Positions 1 to 5,452 of a stretch of 7,342 nt of DNA are shown here, one piece after another. Location: positions 1-7,342 of the forward strand of contig NZ_JBDSWZ010000120.1 in NCBI RefSeq assembly GCF_039926425.1. Direction: 5' to 3'. The notes under the pieces were generated by a model that did not search any database, was not told the origin of the DNA, and saw only the letters and a list, made by a program, of their open reading frames with translations. How positions within the stretch are numbered: the stretch's first letter is position 1; every line of letters begins with the position of its first letter. Source of the stretch: Dokdonella_A sp039926425 (GTDB lineage: Bacteria > Pseudomonadota > Gammaproteobacteria > Xanthomonadales > Rhodanobacteraceae). Made by a program: the position numbers and the translations under genes.

Positions 1-453
1 GGCAAGACCAGCCTTGTTGCCCGCTTCGTGCGCAGCACCTTCTCTGACAAGTACCTCACCACCGTCGGCGTGAAGGTGGACAGCAAGGAAGTGGTGCTGC
101 GCGGTCGCGGTGCGCAGAAGCTGGTGGTCTGGGACATCGCCGGCCGCAGTGCACTCGACGCGCTCGGTGCGCACTACCTGCGCGGCGCATCGGCTCTGAT
201 GCTCGTCGCTGACGGTACGCGCGAGGCAAGCCTGAGCTCGGCGCTCAATCTGCTGATGCAGTCGCGCCAGCTGTTGCCCAATGCGCACGCGGTGCTCCTT
301 GTCAACAAGATCGACCTGGTCGAACGCTGGGAAGTCGCGCCGACGACGCTGGCACAGTTGCGGCGCAGCCTTCCCGTGTTCGAGACGAGTGCGTTGTCAG
401 GCGACGGTGTCGAAGAGGCGTTCGCGGATGTCGCTGCGAGGCTCGCCACATGA
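1..453 (+). CDS. Ras/Rab-like small GTPase, 5' end missing
   Basis: This is the last 150 residues of a small GTP-binding protein. The reading frame is open from base 1, so the gene starts upstream of the window; about 10-15 residues, including the first half of the P-loop, are probably missing. Visible G motifs, numbered from base 1: GKTSL (1-5, end of the P-loop), switch I TTVGV with the expected Mg-binding Thr at 21, WDIAG (44-48, G3), NKID (102-105, G4) and ETSAL (128-132, G5). The spacing and wording are closer to eukaryotic Rab proteins than to translation GTPases such as Era. The residue after the G3 glycine, normally the catalytic Gln (Gln61 in Ras), is Arg49, so intrinsic hydrolysis may be low. 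No lipidation motif or membrane segment is seen. The stop overlaps the kinase start (ATGA), indicating one mRNA and translational coupling. Prokaryotic relatives include MglA and other bacterial Ras-superfamily proteins; the exact subfamily is not assignable here. Confidence 0.9.
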   Translation, partial: GKTSLVARFVRSTFSDKYLTTVGVKVDSKEVVLRGRGAQKLVVWDIAGRSALDALGAHYLRGASALMLVADGTREASLSSALNLLMQSRQLLPNAHAVLLVNKIDLVERWEVAPTTLAQLRRSLPVFETSALSGDGVEEAFADVAARLAT

Positions 454-2012
454 CGATCGACGCGGCGCTGCCGCCACGGGTCGAAACGTATCTGCGCGAA
501 AGGCTGTTCCGGCGTGCGCATCCGTTGATGCTGAGCTTCGATGCCGGCTGGCAGCTGCTCGATGCACAGGGAGACGCGGCGTTTTATGGCATCGATGTCG
601 GTGACGCGGCGAGCGGCGTGCGCGCGATCGAAGAACTGTTCATCGGACTGGCGGTCGACGACGATCAGGACATTCCGTTCGTCGAACTCGGACATGGGCG
701 CAGTGCGCACGTGCACCTGATCGCCGATGGTCCGGGTTTCCACGTGTTGTTGCTGGACGCCGAAGACGAACGCTCGCGCCAACGTGCACAGCAGCAGCTC
801 GGGCACGAGGCGGCGATGGCCGGACACGAAAAGTCGAAGGCCATCGGCCGGCTGCGCGACATCCGTACCGAGCTCGAACGGCAACGCGCGAGCCTCGAGG
901 AAGCAAACGCGCTGAAGAACGCGCTCATTGCGACATTGAGCCACGAGTTCCGCACGCCACTCACGTCGATCTTCGGCTACCTGCACCTCATTGAACGGTG
1001 GCTCGACCGCAGCGAGCATTCCAGCCAGGCGCTGAATGCGATCCGTCGCAATGCCACCTACCTGCTGACCCTTGCGGAAAATCTGCTCGAGTATGGCCGC
1101 GGCGACGACACTCCAGGATTGCTCAATCCGGTCGAAGTGGACCTGCGTGGGCTCTTCACCGATATCGACACGATGGTCCGTCCACTGGCCGACGACAAGC
1201 AGCTTGATTTCCGCGCCCGCGTGATCGTCGAGGATTCCGCGGCACCGTTGTTCGACGAAGTGCGCGTGCGGCAGATTGCCATCAACCTGTTGTCGAACGC
1301 AGTGCGCTACACCGGCAAGGGGTTCGTCGCGTTCGAGCTCGCCTGGCGCAACGGCGTCCTGCACATCGACGTCGAGGACAGCGGCATCGGCATTCCGCCC
1401 GACTACCGCGAGCGCGTTTTCACGCCGTTCAACGACGGCGCACAATCTGGCCGAAAGGGCGCTGGCCTCGGACTCAGCATCGTGCGCCGCCTTGTCGCGC
1501 AAATGCGTGGCACCCTGCAGATGGAGACCGAGCAGGACCGTGGCACGCATTTCCGCATCGACCTGCCGCTGCTGCCTGCGTTGCCACTTGCATCCGGGCA
1601 GCGCGATCACGACGAAGCGCCACCGCCGCGCATGCAGGATGTTCGCGTCATGGTGGTCGACGACGACCCCGACATCGCGCACTTGCTCGAAGCCTTGCTC
1701 ACCGATCTCGGTTGCCGGGTGCTCGTCGCCGAGAACGCCATGGCCGCGGTCGACCACGCGCTTGCCGATGCGCCCGACGTGTTGCTGATCGATGTGGAGA
1801 TGCCGGGACTTTCGGGCAACGCGGCCGTGTTCAAGCTTCGTTCGCGCGGCTACCGCGGGCGGATCGTCACCCTGTCGGCCACCTCGACCCCGCAGGCCCG
1901 CGAAGCGTCCCTGCGTGCTGGAGCAGACTTCTACCTCACCAAGCCGCTCCATATCGAACAGTTCGTCGGCGTGATGCAGCGCGCGGCGCAGTGTCTGCCG
2001 AAGAGTGCCTGA
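450..2012 (+). CDS. soluble hybrid sensor histidine kinase with C-terminal receiver domain
   Basis: A 520-residue cytoplasmic hybrid kinase; no signal peptide or transmembrane segment is visible. Residues 1-105 form an alpha/beta sensor-like region (PAS-like in strand pattern, not firmly recognised). Residues 105-160 are charged and probably coiled coil. The HisKA domain follows, with SHEFRTP and phospho-acceptor His165; Glu166 and Thr169 fit the ExxT motif of kinases that also have phosphatase activity. The ATPase domain has the N box (NLLSNA, Asn279 and Asn283), G1 box DSGIGI (310-315), F box (VFTPF, 323-327) and G2 box GAGLGLS (337-343). The receiver (about 397-515) has the acidic cluster Asp404-406, acceptor Asp448 (IDVEMPG), Ser476, Tyr495 and Lys498, so it looks active. 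No HPt or DNA-binding domain follows, so the output must be another protein. The start at 450 is supported by GAGG at 438-441, 8 bases upstream, and by the ATGA overlap with the GTPase, its likely partner. Confidence 0.95.
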   Translation: MTIDAALPPRVETYLRERLFRRAHPLMLSFDAGWQLLDAQGDAAFYGIDVGDAASGVRAIEELFIGLAVDDDQDIPFVELGHGRSAHVHLIADGPGFHVLLLDAEDERSRQRAQQQLGHEAAMAGHEKSKAIGRLRDIRTELERQRASLEEANALKNALIATLSHEFRTPLTSIFGYLHLIERWLDRSEHSSQALNAIRRNATYLLTLAENLLEYGRGDDTPGLLNPVEVDLRGLFTDIDTMVRPLADDKQLDFRARVIVEDSAAPLFDEVRVRQIAINLLSNAVRYTGKGFVAFELAWRNGVLHIDVEDSGIGIPPDYRERVFTPFNDGAQSGRKGAGLGLSIVRRLVAQMRGTLQMETEQDRGTHFRIDLPLLPALPLASGQRDHDEAPPPRMQDVRVMVVDDDPDIAHLLEALLTDLGCRVLVAENAMAAVDHALADAPDVLLIDVEMPGLSGNAAVFKLRSRGYRGRIVTLSATSTPQAREASLRAGADFYLTKPLHIEQFVGVMQRAAQCLPKSA

Positions 2013-2047
2013 GCGCGAAGCGAACGCACGACGTCGCGCCTTCGCGC
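2013..2047 (+). terminator. possible stem-loop after the kinase gene
   Basis: An 8-base inverted repeat, GCGCGAAG (2013-2020) and CTTCGCGC (2040-2047), begins directly after the kinase stop codon and encloses 19 bases that contain the small palindrome CGACGTCG. There is no T tract, so it is not a classical intrinsic terminator. In GC-rich DNA such a repeat can occur by chance. The rest of the gap to 2148 shows no other structure I would defend except the promoter given separately. Confidence 0.25.
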
Positions 2048-2148
2048 ACGCTCATCGCACACGCATCGCGATCGCGTCCCGCGCCCGCCGCGAACGATTC
2101 GGAGATCCGAAGACCAGAACACGGCGTCACGAGCATGCGCGCACTGCG

Positions 2149-2157
2149 TGCTAGCAT
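2149..2157 (+). promoter_or_regulatory. extended -10 promoter for pdxH (leaderless type)
   Basis: The sequence TGcTAGCAT is an extended -10 element (TGn followed by TAGCAT, 4 of 6 matches to TATAAT, with the key first TA and last T). Transcription would start about 7 bases downstream, at 2164-2166, which is the ATG of pdxH at 2166. No Shine-Dalgarno sequence precedes that ATG. Together this predicts a leaderless or near-leaderless mRNA. No good -35 is seen. Under this reading the GTG at 2148 lies inside the promoter and is not a start. Confidence 0.45.
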
Positions 2158-2165
2158 CGCGCGCC

Positions 2166-2783
2166 ATGAGCCAGAACTCCTCCGAAACCCCTTTGAATTC
2201 GCTGTATCAGCAGGCGCTTTCGACTTTTCGTGGTTTGCTGGATGAGGCGCGCGCATCGGCTGATCCGGAGCCGAACGCGATGACGCTGGCGACGCTGCGC
2301 GAGGGGCGCCTGTCGGCGCGCGTCGTTCTGTTGAAGGGCGTGGACGGCCGCGGCTTCCGCTTCTTCACCAACTACGACAGTGCCAAGGCCACGCAGATCG
2401 CGTCGCATCCGCAGGTCGCGTTGTGCTTTCACTGGAAGATGATCCGCGACGGCGTGCAGGTGCGCGTCGAGGGCGCGATCGAAAAACTGCCTGCAGCCGA
2501 GTCGGACGCGTATTTCGCGACGCGCCCGCGCGGCAGCCGGATCGGCGCGTGGGCATCGCCGCAATCGCAGCCGTTGGCGAATCGCGAGGAATTCGACGCG
2601 CGCATCGCGGTGGTCGAGAAGCGTTTCGCCGACGTTGATGTGCCGCGCCCGGCGCACTGGGGCGGTTATCTGGTGATCCCCGATCGCATCGAGATCTGGT
2701 ACGGCGCCCAGTTCCGCCTGCACGAACGCCATGTCTATACGCGCGAGGGGGAGCTGTGGGCCGAACAGATGCTGTATCCATGA
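2166..2783 (+). CDS. pdxH: pyridoxine/pyridoxamine 5'-phosphate oxidase
   Basis: PdxH uses FMN and oxygen to turn pyridoxine or pyridoxamine 5'-phosphate into pyridoxal 5'-phosphate (PLP), the last step of de novo B6 synthesis and of salvage; it is a cytoplasmic dimer. With the ATG at 2166 the product has 205 residues, against 218 in E. coli. The N-terminal stretch that precedes the core in E. coli is shortened, as I recall for Xanthomonas homologues. Core motifs are in place: RVVLLK (52-57), FFTN (66-69), YFATRPRGSRIGAW (116-129), WGGY (165-168) and FRLHER (183-188). Lys57, Tyr116, Arg120, Ser124, Arg184 and His186 correspond to the E. coli substrate-phosphate and active-site residues Lys72, Tyr129, Arg133, Ser137, Arg197 and His199. 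An in-frame GTG at 2148 would add six residues, but it overlaps the -10 element, so the ATG is preferred. The next gene follows 101 bases downstream on the same strand and may be co-transcribed. Confidence 0.97.
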   Translation: MSQNSSETPLNSLYQQALSTFRGLLDEARASADPEPNAMTLATLREGRLSARVVLLKGVDGRGFRFFTNYDSAKATQIASHPQVALCFHWKMIRDGVQVRVEGAIEKLPAAESDAYFATRPRGSRIGAWASPQSQPLANREEFDARIAVVEKRFADVDVPRPAHWGGYLVIPDRIEIWYGAQFRLHERHVYTREGELWAEQMLYP

Positions 2784-2805
2784 CGCGCGACGCGTTGACA
2801 TCGCC

Positions 2806-2828
2806 GTTCCGGCGTTTGCGGGAATGAC
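2806..2828. repeat. hairpin repeat resembling the GTCATTCCCGC...GCGGGAATGAC family
   Basis: An imperfect palindrome, GTTCCGGC (2806-2813), loop GTTT, GCGGGAAT (2818-2825), followed by GAC. The arms pair over 8 positions with one G-G mismatch and one G-T pair. Its right half matches the short dispersed repeat GCGGGAATGAC that I know from many proteobacterial genomes, often present as palindromic pairs. It lies 22 bases after the pdxH stop and could attenuate transcription or protect the 3' end. There is no T tract. Confidence 0.45.
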
Positions 2829-2840
2829 CGAGAGCAAAGC

Positions 2841-2868
2841 GGGAGACGCAATGGACGCCCCGCTGTGA
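2841..2868 (+). other. Shine-Dalgarno plus five-codon mini-ORF before the BtuF-like gene
   Basis: GGGAG at 2841-2845 lies 5 bases before an ATG at 2851 that opens a five-codon frame (M-D-A-P-L, TGA at 2866-2868). This is the best ribosome-binding site in the region, yet it serves this tiny frame and not the gene at 2885, whose ATG lacks a clear site and starts 16 bases after the mini-ORF stop. It may couple translation to the next gene or be chance. No cobalamin riboswitch features are seen in this gap. Confidence 0.3.
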
Positions 2869-2884
2869 TGTCGGCGATTCCGCC

Positions 2885-3685
2885 ATGACCGGACCGACCC
2901 GTATCGTCTGCCTCACCGAAGAGCCGACCGAGGTGCTGTACGCGCTCGGCGAGCAGGATCGCATCGTCGGTATTTCCGGGTTTACCGTTCGACCGCCCCG
3001 CGCTCGGCGCGAAAAGCCAAAGGTGTCCGCGTTCACCAGTGCAAGGATCGACGCGATCCTCGCGCTCGAACCGGACTTCGTCATCGGGTTCTCGGATATC
3101 CAGGCGGACATCGCGCGCGACCTGGTCAAGGCCGGCGTCGAAGTGTGGATCAGCAACCACCGCAGTGTCGCCGGCATCCTCGACTACATTCGCCGCCTCG
3201 GTGCGATGGTGGGTGCGCAGGATCGCGCGGAGGCGTACGCGCAGCGCGCGGAAGCGCATCTTGCGAACGTTGCACGCGCTGCTGCGCAACTGCCGAGACG
3301 TCCACGCGTGTACTTCGAGGAGTGGGACGAACCGCTGATCACCGGAATCCGTTGGGTGGCCGAATTGGTGCGCATCGCTGGCGGCGATGACGTGTTTCCG
3401 GCGCAGGCCGCGCAGTCGTTGGCGAAGCACCGCATTCTTGCCGATCAGGATGAGGTCGTGCGTCAGGCGCCGGACATCATTTTCGGGTCGTGGTGCGGCA
3501 AGAAATTCAGGCCGGAGCGCGTCGCGGCCCGCGCGGGATGGGGCGCGATTCCCGCCGTGCGCGATGGCGAGCTGCACGAGATCAAGTCGCCGATCATCCT
3601 GCAGCCCGGCCCCGCCGCGCTGTTCGACGGGCTCGATGCAATGCATGCGGTGATTCTGCGGTGGGCATCAACGGCCACCGCTTGA
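2885..3685 (+). CDS. BtuF-like substrate-binding-fold protein without signal peptide
   Basis: A 266-residue protein of the class III periplasmic-binding fold (helical-backbone metal/cobalamin receptor family, PF01497/COG0614-like). The family pattern is clear: the N-terminal strand and helix RIVCLTEEPTEVLYALG (6-22), DRIVGIS (25-31), the sequence around IDAILALEPDFVIG (55-68), GVEVWIS (84-90), a long connecting helix around 96-135, then the second lobe with RVYFEEW (141-147), FGSWCGKK (200-207), and SPIILQPGPA (235-244) near the end. Relatives bind vitamin B12, haem or siderophores in the periplasm for ABC import. Here the mature-type sequence begins at residue 6; no leader or lipobox is present. 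Upstream, the frame runs back to a stop at 2825-2827 with no ATG, GTG or TTG, so no longer export form exists. No permease or ATPase gene is adjacent. It may act in the cytoplasm; the ligand is unknown. It lies downstream of pdxH and could share its transcript. Confidence 0.85.
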   Translation: MTGPTRIVCLTEEPTEVLYALGEQDRIVGISGFTVRPPRARREKPKVSAFTSARIDAILALEPDFVIGFSDIQADIARDLVKAGVEVWISNHRSVAGILDYIRRLGAMVGAQDRAEAYAQRAEAHLANVARAAAQLPRRPRVYFEEWDEPLITGIRWVAELVRIAGGDDVFPAQAAQSLAKHRILADQDEVVRQAPDIIFGSWCGKKFRPERVAARAGWGAIPAVRDGELHEIKSPIILQPGPAALFDGLDAMHAVILRWASTATA

Positions 3686-3705
3686 ACCACGAAGATCCCG
3701 AATGG

Positions 3706-3762
3706 ATCAACCTGGGTTGATGCGCGTCGCGTGCACGGCGAGACCGTCGCAACGCGCGTTGC
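3706..3762. terminator. possible bidirectional hairpins between convergent genes
   Basis: The 80-base gap between two convergent genes holds two palindromes: ATCAAC-CTGG-GTTGAT (3706-3721, 6-base stem) and the perfect 14-base palindrome GCAACGCGCGTTGC (3749-3762), which ends three bases before the yggT stop codon. Position and symmetry fit a role in ending transcription from both sides. Neither has a T tract, so the call is weak. Confidence 0.3.
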
Positions 3763-3765
3763 CGT

Positions 3766-4344
3766 TCATGCTGCCTGCGCGAGTCGTGCGCCGAAGTCGA
3801 CGATCGGTGCGACGATCAGCACGCGGGCAAGCAGGATCACCAGCCACACGACCATCGGTGACAAGTCGATCTGACCGAAGCTCGGCAGCCGTTTGCGCAC
3901 CGGGCGCATCAGCGGTTCGATCAACTGGTGGACGAGCGGTACGATCGGGTTGGAGCGCTCGACAGTGATGAACGAGAGCAGGATGTAGACGAGGATCACA
4001 CCGAGATAAAGCAGCAGCACGAAGTCGATCAGGTCGCCGAGTGCCATCACGCCAAGGCCGAGCACCCCGAGTGGCTGGCCGACCAGCGCGTAGAGCAGCC
4101 ACACCTTGAGTGCCGTCAGCAACCATGCGATCAGCACGCCGGCGACATCGAGGTTGCGCCACGCAGGAATCACCTTGCGCAGCGGCATCAGCACAGGATT
4201 GGTGAGCTTGTAGAGAAACTGGCAGATCGGGTTGTAGAAATTCGCGCGCACGCACTGCAACAGGATGCGCAGCACGAGCAGCGCGATCAGTGCGCCGAAA
4301 AAGAAATTGACGAGGAGTTGGCCGGCGTTGGCGAAGTAGGTCAT
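3766..4344 (-). CDS. yggT: YggT family integral membrane protein
   Basis: A 192-residue, strongly hydrophobic protein with two tandem YggT repeats (PF02325), close to the E. coli length of about 188. Repeat 1 has the signature NPVLMPLRKVIP (49-60) and repeat 2 the matching IEPLMRPVRKRLPSFG (142-157), each followed by a (I/L)D or LD motif and a hydrophobic segment. Likely membrane segments are about 8-30, 66-88, 93-126 and 163-182. The family sits in the inner membrane; its molecular role is poorly defined, and reports link it to osmotic stress or ion homeostasis. It is the last gene of the yggS-proC-yggT cluster, 169 bases after proC, with a REP cluster between. No strong ribosome-binding site precedes the ATG, and no promoter was identified, so it probably depends on the operon transcript. 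Confidence 0.93.
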   Translation of the reverse strand: MTYFANAGQLLVNFFFGALIALLVLRILLQCVRANFYNPICQFLYKLTNPVLMPLRKVIPAWRNLDVAGVLIAWLLTALKVWLLYALVGQPLGVLGLGVMALGDLIDFVLLLYLGVILVYILLSFITVERSNPIVPLVHQLIEPLMRPVRKRLPSFGQIDLSPMVVWLVILLARVLIVAPIVDFGARLAQAA

Positions 4345-4385
4345 CGGTGTGTGCGGTCGTCAGGGCGATTTGAACGGGTTGATCG

Positions 4386-4417
4386 TGCAGGAGCGGCTTC
4401 CGCCGCGATGCTTCGCG
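4386..4417 (+). repeat. REP-like palindrome, copy 1
   Basis: The core GGAGCGGCTTCCGCCGCGA is the REP-type repeat seen in many pseudomonads and xanthomonads. GCGGC-TTCC-GCCGC (4393-4406) forms a perfect 5-base stem. A second, mutually exclusive stem, CGCGA-TGCT-TCGCG (4404-4417), overlaps its right arm. It begins GCAG instead of the GTAG or GTGG start of typical copies. Confidence 0.8.
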
Positions 4418-4435
4418 GAGGCGTATCTGCGGTTT

Positions 4436-4465
4436 TGTGGGAGCGGCTTCAGCCGCGACGCTCTT
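4436..4465 (+). repeat. REP-like palindrome, copy 2
   Basis: GTGGGAGCGGCTTCAGCCGC and the bases after it repeat copy 1 in the same orientation, exactly 50 bases downstream (GAGCGGCTTC at 4391 and 4441). The internal hairpin is GCGGC-TTCA-GCCGC (4443-4456). This is the copy closest to the usual consensus of the family as I know it. Confidence 0.85.
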
Positions 4466-4470
4466 CCGGA

Positions 4471-4498
4471 CGAGCATCACGGCGGAAGCCGCTCCACA
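4471..4498 (-). repeat. REP-like palindrome, copy 3, inverted
   Basis: Read on the - strand it is TGTGGAGCGGCTTCCGCCGT followed by GATGCTCG, an inverted copy of the same repeat. With copy 2 it forms an arm-to-arm inverted pair: about 27 bases match with one bulged base and three mismatches, around a short TTCCGGA centre. This is the paired (BIME-like) layout of REP elements. The copy ends 15 bases beyond the proC stop, so a strong hairpin would form in the mRNA just after proC. Confidence 0.82.
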
Positions 4499-4513
4499 GT
4501 AATTGATCGAAGG

Positions 4514-5356
4514 TCACAAATGGCTCTCGGACAACGTGCGCCCACGTCGCGTCGCCGCATCAACCGCACCGGCGACGAGCTCGCGCAAGCCTCCCGCGGC
4601 AAATGCATCGAGTGCCGCGGCCGTCGTACCCCCCGGCGACGTCACGCGTTCGCGCAGCACCGACGCCGGTTCTTCTTCCTCGATCAGCATTCGCCCGGCG
4701 CCATGGCACGTCTGCGTCGCGAGCGCGCGCGCGGCCGCACGTGGGAGGCCTTGCGCGACCGCCGCATCCTCGAGCGCTTCGACCAGCAGAAAAAAATACG
4801 CGGGTCCGGAACCCGAAAGCGCAGTCACCACATCCATTTGTCGCTCGTCGTCGATCCACACCGTGCGTCCGGCTGCGCCGAGGATCGCTTGCGCGAGTGC
4901 GCGTTGATCCGGGCTCGTCGTCTCGTTCGCAATCAGGCCGGTGGCGCCAGCACCGATCAGCGCCGGCGTGTTGGGCATGCTCCGGACGATCGGCACATCT
5001 GCGCCGAGCCATCGATGCAACTGCTCGATGCGAATTCCGGCCGCAATCGAAATGACCATCGGGCGACGCGCAGTGACAAGGTCGGCCAATTCACCGCAGA
5101 CCGTCTTCAGCACCTGCGGCTTGACGGCGAGCACCAGTACGTCGGCGTCCTGCGCGGCGTCGCGCGCACTGGCATGTGTCGACACGCCGAAATCGCGCGC
5201 GAGCGCCTCGCGCAGGTCGGCATTGGGTTCCGCGACAGTGACCGCGTCGGCGTGCACTCCGCCGCGGATCAATGCACCGACCAGACTGCGGGCCATGTTG
5301 CCACCGCCGATGAACGCGATGCGCGCGGAGGTCGGTACAGACGACTGCGGGACCAA
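4514..5356 (-). CDS. proC: pyrroline-5-carboxylate reductase
   Basis: ProC reduces 1-pyrroline-5-carboxylate to L-proline with NAD(P)H, the last step of proline synthesis, in the cytoplasm. Numbering from the start chosen here (280 residues): nucleotide-binding IGGGNMA (16-22), VKPQ (78-81), the conserved SMPNTPA (126-132), SGSGPAY (181-187) and TSPGGTT (239-245) of the C-terminal dimerisation and active-site domain. E. coli ProC has 269 residues. The start is uncertain: the frame stays open to a GTG at 5401 (295 residues), but a TTG at 5354-5356 has GGAG 6 bases upstream and leaves about 10 residues before the first strand, as expected. There is no ATG between 5401 and the GGGNMA glycines. 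A weak -10-like TATTCT lies near 5386-5391, downstream of the GTG, which also speaks for the later start. It is the middle gene of yggS-proC-yggT. Confidence 0.95.
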   Translation of the reverse strand: MVPQSSVPTSARIAFIGGGNMARSLVGALIRGGVHADAVTVAEPNADLREALARDFGVSTHASARDAAQDADVLVLAVKPQVLKTVCGELADLVTARRPMVISIAAGIRIEQLHRWLGADVPIVRSMPNTPALIGAGATGLIANETTSPDQRALAQAILGAAGRTVWIDDERQMDVVTALSGSGPAYFFLLVEALEDAAVAQGLPRAAARALATQTCHGAGRMLIEEEEPASVLRERVTSPGGTTAAALDAFAAGGLRELVAGAVDAATRRGRTLSESHL

Positions 5357-5362
5357 GGGCAA

Positions 5363-5366
5363 CTCC
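5363..5366 (-). promoter_or_regulatory. ribosome-binding site favouring the TTG start of proC
   Basis: On the - strand GGAG stands 6 bases before TTG at 5356-5354. No comparable site is seen before the GTG at 5401. It decides the start used in the proC entry. Confidence 0.5.
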
Positions 5367-5420
5367 AGGGCAGATCGGACGTCAAGAATACCCGACCGCA
5401 CGCATCGGATGCCGTTGGCC

Positions 5421-5442
5421 TTCGCGGCCCCGCATCCGCGAA
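5421..5442. other. hairpin in the yggS-proC gap
   Basis: A perfect 7-base inverted repeat, TTCGCGG (5421-5427) and CCGCGAA (5436-5442), encloses 8 bases. It lies 10 bases after the yggS stop in the direction of transcription. It has no T tract; it may protect the 3' end of the yggS message or be chance in GC-rich DNA. Confidence 0.35.
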
Positions 5443-5452
5443 TCCGACCGCC

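Noticed and set aside
174..1952. A 592-codon open frame on the - strand, antisense to the GTPase and kinase
   Set aside because: It is an antisense shadow typical of high-GC genes. The + strand carries clear kinase and GTPase motifs, while the antisense product has no recognisable domain.
2784..2884. Possible cobalamin riboswitch before the BtuF-like gene
   Set aside because: The gap is only 101 bases, far too short for the full element, and no B12-box-like sequence was seen.
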